From Saprospiraceae bacterium (GTDB lineage Bacteria; Bacteroidota; Bacteroidia; Chitinophagales; Saprospiraceae): 64,000 nucleotides of DNA. Where the stretch lies: the NCBI GenBank assembly GCA_016710265.1, contig JADJJL010000001.1, positions 806,001 through 870,000 on the forward strand, given 5' to 3'. Shown piece by piece: positions 26,538 through 35,174 of this stretch. Under the pieces are notes generated by a model that did no database searches, was not told the origin of the DNA, and saw nothing but the letters and a program-made list of their open reading frames with translations. Each line of letters opens with the position of its first letter. Position 1 is the stretch's first letter. The position numbers and the translations under genes are program-made.

Positions 26538-27153
26538 CTTCCGATGTTTCTTTATGGAACACCGAATGCAGCTCTATGGTTTCTTCAATGGCTGGTGCTT
26601 CACCGATTTCCTGGTCCGGCATGGCAAAATCTTTAAGCTTAGGTAGATCTTTTAAGCTCTTTAAACCAAAATACTCCATAAATCGGTTGCTGGTACCCAA
26701 GAGTATGGGTTTTCCGGGACCTTCACTTCTCCCTTTGATTTCTACCAATTCCTTTTCCAATAATTTTTGAATAGAATGATCGCTGTTGACTCCCCGGATC
26801 TGTTCTACCTCCGATTTGGAAATAGGCTGTTTATAGGCAATGATGGCCAAAGACTCCATGGCCGCTCTGGTCAATTTTTTTCGATTGTTGATTTTGATAT
26901 AGTCGGCAATCAATGGAAAATAGTCCGGTTTGGATAAAAATTGAAAGCCTTCTCCAATTTCCTTGAGTTCAATCCCAAAATCTGGAGATTGGTATCGCAG
27001 TTGAATAATCTCCAAGGCTGATTCGATTTCTTCCATGTGGATGCTCAAGCCCTGACTGTTTTCAAGACAATATTTGATGTCTTCTTTTTGAATGGCTTGT
27101 GGGGCTGCGAAGATGAGACTTTCGATGGCCGGAATGAATTGATTTGTTTCCAT
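26530..27153 (-). CDS. scpB: ScpB, segregation and condensation protein
   Basis: From ATG 27153 this 207-residue protein has the two winged-helix domains of ScpB: IPAIESLIFAAPQAIQKEDI, RAAMESLAIIAYKQPISKSEVEQIRGVNSD and LVEIKGRSEGPGKPILLGTSNRFMEYFGL. It joins ScpA in the SMC complex that compacts and segregates the chromosome. The frame continues upstream to 27231, but that part is encoded by a GC-rich hairpin and a promoter, so the ATG is clear. The C-terminal 40 residues are acidic. ScpA is not in the window. Confidence 0.94.
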   Translation of the reverse strand: METNQFIPAIESLIFAAPQAIQKEDIKYCLENSQGLSIHMEEIESALEIIQLRYQSPDFGIELKEIGEGFQFLSKPDYFPLIADYIKINNRKKLTRAAMESLAIIAYKQPISKSEVEQIRGVNSDHSIQKLLEKELVEIKGRSEGPGKPILLGTSNRFMEYFGLKSLKDLPKLKDFAMPDQEIGEAPAIEETIELHSVFHKETSEDE

Positions 27154-27157
27154 GGCA

Positions 27158-27165
27158 CAAAGGTA
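27158..27165 (-). promoter_or_regulatory. -7 element immediately before scpB
   Basis: TACCTTTG on the minus strand matches TAnnTTTG exactly and ends four bases before the ATG. No -33 TTTG is seen. Confidence 0.5.
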
Positions 27166-27188
27166 GAAAACTGAAAGGAAAAAAAAGA

Positions 27189-27220
27189 CAGGGCACCGCC
27201 CGCGAGGGGACAGCACCCTG
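27189..27220. repeat. GC-rich REP-like hairpin
   Basis: A 32-base GC-rich sequence, flanked by CAGGG and CCCTG, folds on the minus strand into a long stem with several G/U pairs around a CCTCGC loop. It stands out in AT-rich DNA and has no coding role. It looks like a mobile REP-type palindrome, but only this copy was seen. Confidence 0.45.
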
Positions 27221-27371
27221 CATAACCCCAAAAAACCAAGTGAAAACTAATTCTTAGAAATATCTTTTATTGAAAATCGGGAGTTTGGACTGTATAAACG
27301 CATGGGAGAACCAATTGATGAAAATACCATCAAAAATTAACATTTACTTATTAAAAATTGAGTGGAAATCC

Positions 27372-27827
27372 TTATTTACTCAGCAATCTTTTGGCACTAA
27401 AAAACCTCTTGAGTAGTAAACTTGCGTCTTCTGAACAAAGCCCAAATTCCACTTGAGTTTTAGGATGAAGCAGATCTTTGCCATATCTCATAAAACCCAG
27501 TTTATCGTCTTCAGCCCCATACACCAATCTCGCCAGCTGAGACCAACGAAGGGCACCGGCGCACATGACACATGGTTCCAAAGTCACATAGAGGGTGCAA
27601 TTTTTAAGGTACTTACTCCCTAAAAATTCGGAGCCTGAAGTGATAGCCAGCATTTCAGCATGTGCAGTTACATCGTGTAAGAGCTCGGTTTGATTGTGAG
27701 ATTTGGCTAATATTTTATGCTGGTGCACCAATACGGCACCGATGGGGATTTCTCCCGCCAATTCAGCTTTTCTGGCTTCCGCCAGGGCCAATTTCATAAA
27801 ATATTCATCGTTAAAAACTGTAAGCAA
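27372..27827 (-). CDS. tadA: tRNA-specific adenosine deaminase (TadA-like)
   Basis: The 151-residue protein has the zinc deaminase motif TAHAEMLAI and, 30 residues on, TLEPCVMCAGALRWSQLARLVYG, typical of TadA, which makes inosine at the wobble position of tRNA-Arg. Its start resembles the TadA opening DEYFMKLALAEARKA. TTG at 27827 gives LTVFNDEYFM and is preferred; ATG at 27797 would cut off the conserved DEYF. It is divergent from guaB, with a 48-base gap. Other nucleoside deaminases are possible. Confidence 0.85.
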   Translation of the reverse strand: MLTVFNDEYFMKLALAEARKAELAGEIPIGAVLVHQHKILAKSHNQTELLHDVTAHAEMLAITSGSEFLGSKYLKNCTLYVTLEPCVMCAGALRWSQLARLVYGAEDDKLGFMRYGKDLLHPKTQVEFGLCSEDASLLLKRFFSAKRLLSK

Positions 27828-27838
27828 AATAATAAATT

Positions 27839-27872
27839 TTTGACTGGATTGAAACGTAAAGATATATCTTTG
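27839..27872 (+). promoter_or_regulatory. guaB promoter, apparently leaderless
   Basis: TTTG at 27839-27842 and TATCTTTG at 27865-27872, with 22 bases between, match the Bacteroidota consensus. The ATG begins three bases after the -7 element, so transcription should start on or next to the start codon. Confidence 0.65.
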
Positions 27873-27875
27873 CAG

Positions 27876-29357
27876 ATGGAAACAAACTTCTTCGCACCAC
27901 AATTTCCAAATCAAGCAGCCCTTACCTTTGATGATGTATTATTGGTCCCGGCTTATTCTGAGGTATTGCCCAGAGAAGCGGACATCAGTACCCTTTTAAC
28001 CACGGACATCAGGATCCACGTACCCATCGTTTCTGCAGCCATGGATACCGTCACTGAACGCGATCTTGCCATTGCCATGGCTAGAATGGGTGGTATAGGG
28101 ATGGTTCATAAAAACATGAGCATCGAACATCAGGCTTCTGAGGTTCGCAGTGTAAAACGCTCTGAAAGTGGTATGATCATCGATCCTGTGACCCTTAAAG
28201 CGGATGCAAAGGTGAAGGAAGCGCTTGCCTTGATGGCACAACACAGCATAGGCGGAATTCCGGTCATCGATGAATCCAATAAATTGGTTGGTATTCTGAC
28301 CAACCGGGATCTAAGATTTGAGGCGCATCCCAATCGACCGATCTCTGAAATCATGACCCGCGATAAACTCATCACTGCTCCGGTAGGAACCAATTTGACC
28401 AAGGCTAAATCGATGCTTCAAAAATACAAGATCGAAAAATTGCCGGTGGTCAAAAAAGATGGAACACTGATGGGTTTGATCACTTATAAGGATATTATGA
28501 AGTTGGAAAATTTTCCAAATTCTTGCAAAGACAATTTAGGTCGATTGGTGGTGGGAGCCGCAGTTGGAATTGCCTCAGACACCATTGAAAGAGTCGAAGC
28601 CTTGGTTGCTGTTGATGTCGATGTAATTTGTGTAGACACCGCCCATGGGCACAGCAAAGGAGTGCTAGATATGATCAAGTCTCTGCGAAAAAAATTCAAA
28701 CAATTGCAAATCATCGGGGGCAACGTCGCCACCGGAGAAGGCGCTTTGGCCTTAGTCCAAGCGGGAGTTAACGGGGTCAAAGTGGGCGTAGGACCCGGTA
28801 GCATTTGCACGACCCGTGTGGTTGCAGGAGTGGGTGTTCCACAACTGACTGCGATCGCATTGGCAGCACATGCATTAAAGAAGAAAGGAATCCCCATCAT
28901 TGGCGATGGAGGAATTAGATACACCGGTGACATTCCTAAAGCACTCGCGGCAGGAGCCAGCACCATCATGGCAGGATCCCTATTTGCAGGTACTGAAGAA
29001 GCACCCGGTGAGACCATCATTTTTGAAGGAAGAAAATTTAAAGTGTACCGTGGCATGGGTTCCATCGGTGCAATGCAGCAAGGATCCAAAGACCGTTATT
29101 TTCAAGATGTGGAAGACGACATCAAGAAATTGGTACCGGAAGGAATTGAAGGCAGGCTTCCGTTTAAAGGAAAAGTCTCCGAGGTCATGGTCCAGTACAT
29201 TGGTGGTCTAAAGGCCAGTATGGGATATGTAGGTGCAGCTACCATCGTCGATCTGCAAAAAGCAAAAATGGTTCGTATCACCAACAGCGGAATCACCGAA
29301 TCACATCCACACAATATCACCATCACCAAAGAGTCCCCGAATTATAGTAGGAGGTAG
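27876..29357 (+). CDS. guaB: Inosine-5'-monophosphate dehydrogenase
   Basis: From ATG 27876 the 493-residue protein begins METNFFAPQFP and continues with ALTFDDVLLVPAYSEVLPRE, the IMPDH opening. A CBS pair follows at about 95-210. The catalytic loop is VGVGPGSICTTRVVAGVGVPQ, with GDGGIRYTGDIPKALAAGA after it. The enzyme makes XMP, the first step towards GMP. The frame is open upstream to 27717, but overlaps tadA and contains the promoter. The stop codon is the first three bases of the repeat array that follows. Confidence 0.96.
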   Translation: METNFFAPQFPNQAALTFDDVLLVPAYSEVLPREADISTLLTTDIRIHVPIVSAAMDTVTERDLAIAMARMGGIGMVHKNMSIEHQASEVRSVKRSESGMIIDPVTLKADAKVKEALALMAQHSIGGIPVIDESNKLVGILTNRDLRFEAHPNRPISEIMTRDKLITAPVGTNLTKAKSMLQKYKIEKLPVVKKDGTLMGLITYKDIMKLENFPNSCKDNLGRLVVGAAVGIASDTIERVEALVAVDVDVICVDTAHGHSKGVLDMIKSLRKKFKQLQIIGGNVATGEGALALVQAGVNGVKVGVGPGSICTTRVVAGVGVPQLTAIALAAHALKKKGIPIIGDGGIRYTGDIPKALAAGASTIMAGSLFAGTEEAPGETIIFEGRKFKVYRGMGSIGAMQQGSKDRYFQDVEDDIKKLVPEGIEGRLPFKGKVSEVMVQYIGGLKASMGYVGAATIVDLQKAKMVRITNSGITESHPHNITITKESPNYSRR

Positions 29358-30195
29358 GACTATGATTAACATGATTATTTTATAGTGCATATCTGGACTA
29401 TGATTAAACTGATTATTTTGATTAGTATGATTTTTTTATAGATGCTTGTCTGGACTATGATTAAAATGATTAATGTGATTAGTCTGATTATTTTTTAGGT
29501 ACAACCAAAAATCAAAGCAATCACCCAAATCAAAAAAATCATAGTTCAGACTTTTTACTATGATTACACTGATTGTTTTGATTAGTATGATTTTAATATT
29601 AGTTGCTTGTCTGGACTATGATTAAAATGATTAATGCGATTAGTCTGATTATTTTTTAGGTACAACCAAAAATCAAAGCAATCACTCAAATCAAAAAAAT
29701 CATAGTTCAGACTTTTTACTATGATTACACTGATTGTTTTGATTAGTATGATTTTAATATTAGTTGCTTGTCTGGACTATGATTAAAATGATTATTTTGA
29801 TTAGTGTGATTTTTTTATAGATGCTTGTCTGGACTATGATTAAAATGATTAATGTGATTAGTCTGATTATTTTTTAGGTACAACCAAAAATCAAAGCAAT
29901 CACCCAAATCAAAAAAATCATAGTTCAGACTTTTTACTATGATTACACTGATTGTTTTGATTAGTATGATTTTAATATTAGTTGCTTGTCTGGACTATGA
30001 TTAAAATGATTATTTTGATTAGTATGATTTTAATATTAGTTGCTTGTCTGGACTATGATTAAACTGATTAATGCGATTAGTCTGATTATTTTTTAGGTAC
30101 AACCAAAAATCAAAGCAATCACTCAAATCATAAAAAATCATAGTTCAGACTTTTTACTATGATTACACTGATTATTTTGATTAGTATTATTTTTT
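29355..30195. repeat. GATT repeat array, locus 1, with 161-bp and 57-bp units
   Basis: Beginning at the guaB stop codon, the sequence GTCTGGACTATGATTA recurs at 29448, 29609, 29770, 29827, 29988 and 30046, giving spacings of 161, 161, 57, 161 and 58 bases. The 57-base unit has GATT every nine bases. The 161-base unit adds a 104-base section ending with the complement of the start (AATCATAGTTCAGAC), which can fold into a hairpin. Copies are nearly identical, so amplification was recent. There are no unique spacers. Confidence 0.9.
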
Positions 30196-30199
30196 CGCA

Positions 30200-30597
30200 T
30201 TTCAAATTACATCAATAACAACCCAACCAATTGGAAGGAGGATAAATTTTTTGATCAAGCATAACAACTACTTTTAATGACCACCTACAGGTCAAAAACA
30301 CCAAAATTTTTTAATCAATTAGTCCCGAATTATACCAATACACAGTCTGGAATTATTGAAAATAGTAATCCTTTAATTAAGTCATTTACTAAATTTTTTG
30401 ATTTAGTTTTAGTCTATTAAATCCTGACGAATGTCAAGAAAAGCTCACTTATTGGTAGATATTTTCCCCAAAATCCCCTATTCATTTGTTTCTTTGTCCG
30501 CCCATTTCATTGACCATCTTTTTCTTTGGGAAATTTGGCAAATAAAGCGGAGCAGATCATTCATTCAATCTAAAAATCAAATAGTTCATCAACGTTT
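30200..30597. other. Intergenic region before the tricorn-like protease gene
   Basis: This stretch of about 400 bases holds no coding frame. GGAAGGAGG at about 30230 looks like a ribosome site but is not followed by a frame. I see no exact TAnnTTTG. It presumably holds the promoter of the downstream gene. Confidence 0.45.
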
Positions 30598-33500
30598 ATG
30601 AAAAATATTTTTCTTCTTATTTCTCTGATAGCCTTATCTGGTTCATCTTATGCGCAACAAGAAGCTTTATGGCTTCGGTATCCATCCATTTCTCCAGACG
30701 GAAAGACCATCTTGTTTAGTTATCAAGGGGACCTTTACAGCGTGTCATCTGAAGGTGGTGTAGCCACGGCCCTAACCATGCACGAAGCATACGATTTTAT
30801 GCCCGTTTGGTCCCATGATGGCCGTCAAATTGCCTTTGCCAGCGATCGCTATGGGAATTTTGATGTTTTTGTGATGCCGGCCACCGGAGGTTCAGCCCAA
30901 CGCCTGACGTATCATTCAGCGGGTGAATTTCCAAGTGATTTTTCTTCCACCGACCAAGAAATTATCTACACTTCCAGTCAGTTGGATGCCGCCTCGAATC
31001 AACAATATCCTTCAGGTGTTCTCCCCGAGCTCTATCGTATCTCTGTGGAAGGAGGAATGCCGCGTTTGTTGCTGACCACCACTGCCGAAGCTGCAAAATT
31101 CAATCAGGACGGATCCCTCCTACTTTTTCATGATCGGAAAGGATATGAAGATGAATTTAGAAAGCACCATACAAGTAGTGTGGCCAGGGATATTTGGAAG
31201 TATGAAATGAAGTCTGGTAAGTATACCCGTTTAAGTAAATTTGAAGGCGAAGACCGTCATCCTGTTTTGGCTACGGATCAGAAAAATCTATATTTTCTGA
31301 GCGAGCGCAGTGGTATTTTTAATATTTGGAAAATGGACCTGGACGGAAACAATGCAATCCAGATTAGTTTCTTTAAACGACATCCAGTCCGTTCTTTGAG
31401 CATGAGCAAGGATGGTCTATTATGCTTCAGTCAGGACGGAATGTTGTACACCATGAAAGAAGGAAATGCACCCAAAAAAATCACGGTTAAAATTTTAAAT
31501 GATCAGCGTTACAATCCTTCTAAAACCATTTCGGTCAACAATGGCATTTCAGAAATGGCGCTCTCTCCGAATGGGAAAGAAGTTGCCTTTGTTTACAGAG
31601 GAGAAGTCTTCGTTTCATCCGTGAAAGAAGGGAATTCGCGAAGGGTCACCAACACTCCTGAGCAAGAGAGATCGGTCAGCTTCAGCCCCGATGGTCGCAG
31701 CATCCTCTATGCAGGGGAACGGAATGGGAGCTGGAATATTTATCAGAGTACTTTGGCACGGGAAGAAGAAAAGTTTTTTTTCAATTCAACCATTCTGAAA
31801 GAGACTGCCTTGGTTGCAACCGATGCAGAAGAATTTCAGCCAGCTTATTCGCCAGATGGAAAGGAAGTTGCCTTTTTGGAAGAGCGCACGACCTTGCGCG
31901 TGTTTAATTTAGCAAATAAAACGACCCGTACGGTTTTACCAGGAGATCGCAATTACAGTTATGCGGATGGCGATCAGTATTATCGCTGGTCTCCTGACAG
32001 CAAATGGTTATTGGCAGAATTTCTCCAACCCAACCAATGGATTGGTCAAATAGGATTGGTGGATGCAACTGGAACCAAAGAACCAATCAATTTAACAAAG
32101 AGTGGATATAGCAGTTTTCAACCCAAATGGATGATGGATGGTAAAATGATGCTCTGGTTTAGTGATCGGGATGGAATGAAAAATGATGCCAGTTGGGGAG
32201 GACAAGCGGATGCTTATGGTATGTTTTTTACACAAGAAGCATACGACCGTTTTGTGCTTGGCAAAGAAGAATTTGAAATTCTGAAAGAGGAAGAAAAAGA
32301 GAAAGAGAAAAATAAAGAAAAAGACAAATCTGATAAAAAAGAAGAAGACAAAAAAGGAGAGGAAACCAAGCCCATTGAGTCGCTTAAATTTGAATTGGAT
32401 GGGATTGAATACCGAAAACAAAGATTGACCATTCATTCTTCTGATCTGGCCGATGCCATTATATCCAACGATGGTGAAAAAATGTTTTATTTGGCCAAAT
32501 TCGAAAAGGGATTTGATCTATGGCAGACGGAGTTGCGCACCAAGGACACCAAGATTCTTCTTAAACTGGGTGCCGGTGGAGCCGGAAGTTTGACCCTGGA
32601 CAAAGAAGGTAAATTTATTTTTTTGATCGCCGATGGAAAGATCCTTAAAGTAGAGTTGGAAAACGGTAAACAAGAAGCAATTGCAATAAAAGCTGAAATG
32701 TCACTCAATGAAGATGTGGAGCGATCCTATTTGTTTGAACACGCATGGAGACAGGCCAAGAAAAAATTCTATGTAAAAGATCTACATGGAGTGGATTGGG
32801 ATGGATATAAAAAAGATTACAGCCGTTTTCTCCCCTACATCAACAACAATTTTGACTTTGCAGAAATGATGAGTGAAATGCTCGGTGAATTAAATGCCTC
32901 GCATACAGGAGCCCGTTTTCGTCCGTCCGCTCCCTTGGGTGATCAAACTGCATCGTTGGGTCTTTTTTATGATCATACTTATTCGGGAAATGGACTCAGA
33001 ATTCAAGAAGTAATGGCCAAAAGTCCGGTGATCAAAAACGGATCTAAAATAAAAGCCGGCGTAATTATAGAAAAGATTGATGGTATTGAAATAAAATCAG
33101 AGACCAATTACCATAACTTATTGAACCGTAAAATGGGCAAACACACCCTTTTGTCTCTGTATGATCCTGGCAGCAAATCCCGTTGGGAGGAAGTGGTTAA
33201 ACCCATTGGCCTAGGAGAAGAAGGAGAACTGCGTTACAAGCGTTGGGTGGAGCGTTGCAGATCAATCGTAGACAGTTTGAGTGGAGGCCGCATTGGTTAT
33301 GTCCACGTACGTGGAATGGACGATCGAAGCTACCGCACCGTGTATGAGGAGGCTCTTGGAAAAAATGCCGGAAAGGAAGCGCTTGTGGTTGATACCCGAT
33401 TTAATGGAGGCGGATGGTTACACGACGATCTTGCTACATTTCTGGATGGTAAAGCCTATATGAGCTTCGTGCCGCGGGACCAAAACATTGGAAACGAACC

Positions 33501-33840
33501 TCAATTCAAATGGCACAAACCAAGCGCCGTGGTGATGAGCGAAGGCAATTACTCGGATGCGCATATGTTTCCATATACCTACCGTGCTTTGGGTATTGGC
33601 AAGTTGATTGGTATGCCAGTTCCTGGTACAGGTACCGCAGTCTGGTGGGAAGGACTTCAAAACGGTGTGGTATTTGGAATACCACAAGTAGGAATGCTGG
33701 CCACTAACGGCAAATACCTCGAGAATCAGCAGCTTGAACCGGACTTGTTGGTTCCAAATGATCCTGTAGAGATTAGTCGAGGGCGTGATCAACAACTTGA
33801 AGCGGCGGTGCAAGAATTGAAAAAACAAATTGGGAAGTAA
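30598..33840 (+). CDS. Tricorn-like S41 protease
   Basis: The 1080-residue protein has a signal peptide ending at SYAQ|QE, two WD40-like PD40 propellers at about 25-300 and 310-550, and a C-terminal half with a PDZ-like domain (EKIDGIEIKSE near 830) and an S41 peptidase core. The likely nucleophile is Ser986 in EGNYSDAHMFPYTYRALGIG, with PVPGTGTAVWWEG close behind. It should degrade peptides in the periplasm. Residues about 555-593 form a highly charged run of E and K (EEEKEKEKNKEKDKSDKK), a linker between the propellers and the catalytic half. Length matches the tricorn family. Confidence 0.88.
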   Translation: MKNIFLLISLIALSGSSYAQQEALWLRYPSISPDGKTILFSYQGDLYSVSSEGGVATALTMHEAYDFMPVWSHDGRQIAFASDRYGNFDVFVMPATGGSAQRLTYHSAGEFPSDFSSTDQEIIYTSSQLDAASNQQYPSGVLPELYRISVEGGMPRLLLTTTAEAAKFNQDGSLLLFHDRKGYEDEFRKHHTSSVARDIWKYEMKSGKYTRLSKFEGEDRHPVLATDQKNLYFLSERSGIFNIWKMDLDGNNAIQISFFKRHPVRSLSMSKDGLLCFSQDGMLYTMKEGNAPKKITVKILNDQRYNPSKTISVNNGISEMALSPNGKEVAFVYRGEVFVSSVKEGNSRRVTNTPEQERSVSFSPDGRSILYAGERNGSWNIYQSTLAREEEKFFFNSTILKETALVATDAEEFQPAYSPDGKEVAFLEERTTLRVFNLANKTTRTVLPGDRNYSYADGDQYYRWSPDSKWLLAEFLQPNQWIGQIGLVDATGTKEPINLTKSGYSSFQPKWMMDGKMMLWFSDRDGMKNDASWGGQADAYGMFFTQEAYDRFVLGKEEFEILKEEEKEKEKNKEKDKSDKKEEDKKGEETKPIESLKFELDGIEYRKQRLTIHSSDLADAIISNDGEKMFYLAKFEKGFDLWQTELRTKDTKILLKLGAGGAGSLTLDKEGKFIFLIADGKILKVELENGKQEAIAIKAEMSLNEDVERSYLFEHAWRQAKKKFYVKDLHGVDWDGYKKDYSRFLPYINNNFDFAEMMSEMLGELNASHTGARFRPSAPLGDQTASLGLFYDHTYSGNGLRIQEVMAKSPVIKNGSKIKAGVIIEKIDGIEIKSETNYHNLLNRKMGKHTLLSLYDPGSKSRWEEVVKPIGLGEEGELRYKRWVERCRSIVDSLSGGRIGYVHVRGMDDRSYRTVYEEALGKNAGKEALVVDTRFNGGGWLHDDLATFLDGKAYMSFVPRDQNIGNEPQFKWHKPSAVVMSEGNYSDAHMFPYTYRALGIGKLIGMPVPGTGTAVWWEGLQNGVVFGIPQVGMLATNGKYLENQQLEPDLLVPNDPVEISRGRDQQLEAAVQELKKQIGK

Positions 33841-33860
33841 TTCGCAATGGTTCCAGAGTT

Positions 33861-33911
33861 TTACTTTAGTGCAAACAAGTGGCGGCAAATCGTTTGTGCA
33901 TGAACGTTAGC
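33861..33911. other. Possible attC-like site before the endonuclease gene
   Basis: Between the protease and the next gene there is an imperfect inverted pair (TGCAAAC at 33870-33876 and GTTTGTGCA at 33892-33900) around GTGGCGGC, then AACGTTAGC ending at 33911. The final GTTAGC has the look of an integron attC end. The left core site is missing, so this is weak. Confidence 0.3.
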
Positions 33912-33943
33912 AGCCATTTTATCGTCACAACCAGCAAACTGAA

Positions 33944-34894
33944 ATGAGAATTATCGAATGGAACTGCCAAGGAGCATTTAGACTGAAAAACAAAGAAATT
34001 TTAGAACTAAATCCTGATATTTTAATTGTTCCTGAATGTGAGCAAGAAGACAAATTACTATTTGGACGATTGACGCCACAGCCCAAAGACTTTCTTTGGT
34101 ATGGTGACACAGGCAAAAAAGGAATTGGAATTTTTTCATACTCAAATTACAAGTTTAAACTTTTAAAAGAGTTTAACCCAAATTTTAGATATGTTATACC
34201 ATTAGAAGTAACTGACGGTAAAAATTCGTTTTTACTTTTTGCAATTTGGGCTATGGACAACAAAAGAAATCCATTATCCCGTTATATTGGACAAGTTTGG
34301 AATGCAATTAATTACTATCAAACTATTCTGGGAGAAAATTCAATTTTGATTGGGGACTTTAATAGCAATCAAATTTGGGATACAAAAGATAGGGTTGCCA
34401 ACCACACAGATGTTGTAAATTTTTTAAAGCAACTTAATATTGAAAGCCTTTATCACAGACAGTTTGACGAAGAACACGGAAAAGAAAGCTTGAAAACTTT
34501 CTTTATGTTTAGAAACGTAAAAAAGCCATATCATATTGACTATGTCTTTGCCTCACAAAGAATTACTGAGAACGGTTACACGTTAACACTTGAAACATCA
34601 GATAATTGGATAGACAAAAGCGACCACATACCATTAATATTGGATATAAACCCTTTTGAAAGTTCAATAAAAATAAAACACACTTTTCAAGACTTGGCAA
34701 GTAGACACCTTAATGATTTGACAAATTTCACAAAGACAAAATTTAACGAAGAGATTTTAGAACTTGAAACTTTGGCAACTAAATTCGACAAAGAACAAAC
34801 AACCAATGAGCAACTAACAAAATTTATTAATGACATTGACACACTAAAACAAATTGACAAACTAACGACACGACTGAAACAAAACGGAGGCTAA
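33944..34894 (+). CDS. Endonuclease/exonuclease/phosphatase family protein
   Basis: The 316-residue protein has the metal-binding signatures of the EEP superfamily: RIIEWNCQGAF with Asn7, VPECE with Glu31, IGDFNSN with Asp138 and Asn140, YHIDYVFAS with His197 and Asp199, and SDHIPL with Asp227 and His228. It should be a metal-dependent phosphodiesterase, perhaps a nuclease. The last 80 residues form a lysine- and glutamate-rich helical tail. There is no signal peptide. It starts after GTTAGC and ends in GCTAAC, with A-rich codons unlike the protease before it, which suggests recent arrival. Confidence 0.83.
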   Translation: MRIIEWNCQGAFRLKNKEILELNPDILIVPECEQEDKLLFGRLTPQPKDFLWYGDTGKKGIGIFSYSNYKFKLLKEFNPNFRYVIPLEVTDGKNSFLLFAIWAMDNKRNPLSRYIGQVWNAINYYQTILGENSILIGDFNSNQIWDTKDRVANHTDVVNFLKQLNIESLYHRQFDEEHGKESLKTFFMFRNVKKPYHIDYVFASQRITENGYTLTLETSDNWIDKSDHIPLILDINPFESSIKIKHTFQDLASRHLNDLTNFTKTKFNEEILELETLATKFDKEQTTNEQLTKFINDIDTLKQIDKLTTRLKQNGG

Positions 34895-34897
34895 CAT

Positions 34898-35167
34898 TAA
34901 GTTTGATGTTATTGATTATTTTGATAATTATGATTTTTTTATAGGTTCTTGTCTGGACTATGATTAAACTGATTATTTTGATTAGAATGATTTTATGAAG
35001 TGCATGTCTGGACTGTGATTTATTTGATTATTTTGATTAGTGTGATTTTACATTAGTTGCTTGTCTGGACAATGATTAAACTGATTATTGTGATTAGTGT
35101 GATTTTTAAATTGATCACATTAAAAATCAGAGTAATCACCCAAATCACAAAAAATCACAGTCCAGAC
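34898..35167. repeat. GATT repeat array, locus 2
   Basis: Several diverged units run from the endonuclease stop to 8 bases before the end of the convergent HTH gene. GTCTGGAC appears near 34949, 35006 and 35063, with GATT at nine-base intervals, and the right end is AATCACAGTCCAGAC, ending at 35167. The order matches locus 1, but the units differ more from each other. Confidence 0.85.
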
Positions 35168-35174
35168 ATTTATT

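Noticed and set aside
27153..27231. N-terminal extension of ScpB
   Set aside because: These codons come from a GC-rich hairpin and a promoter element; the family start is the ATG at 27153.
27717..27875. N-terminal extension of GuaB
   Set aside because: It overlaps tadA on the other strand and contains the guaB promoter; IMPDH begins at METNFFAP.
28484..29089. 201-codon minus-strand frame
   Set aside because: It is the mirror of guaB codons, low in complexity (Pro/Ala/Thr/Ser-rich) and has no start signal; guaB is certain on the other strand.
29355..30195. CRISPR array
   Set aside because: The units are 57 or 161 bases, contain hairpin arms and have no unique spacers; no cas gene is nearby.
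33418..33888. 156-codon minus-strand frame
   Set aside because: It is opposite the catalytic part of the tricorn-like protease; rich in Cys, His and Trp without a motif.
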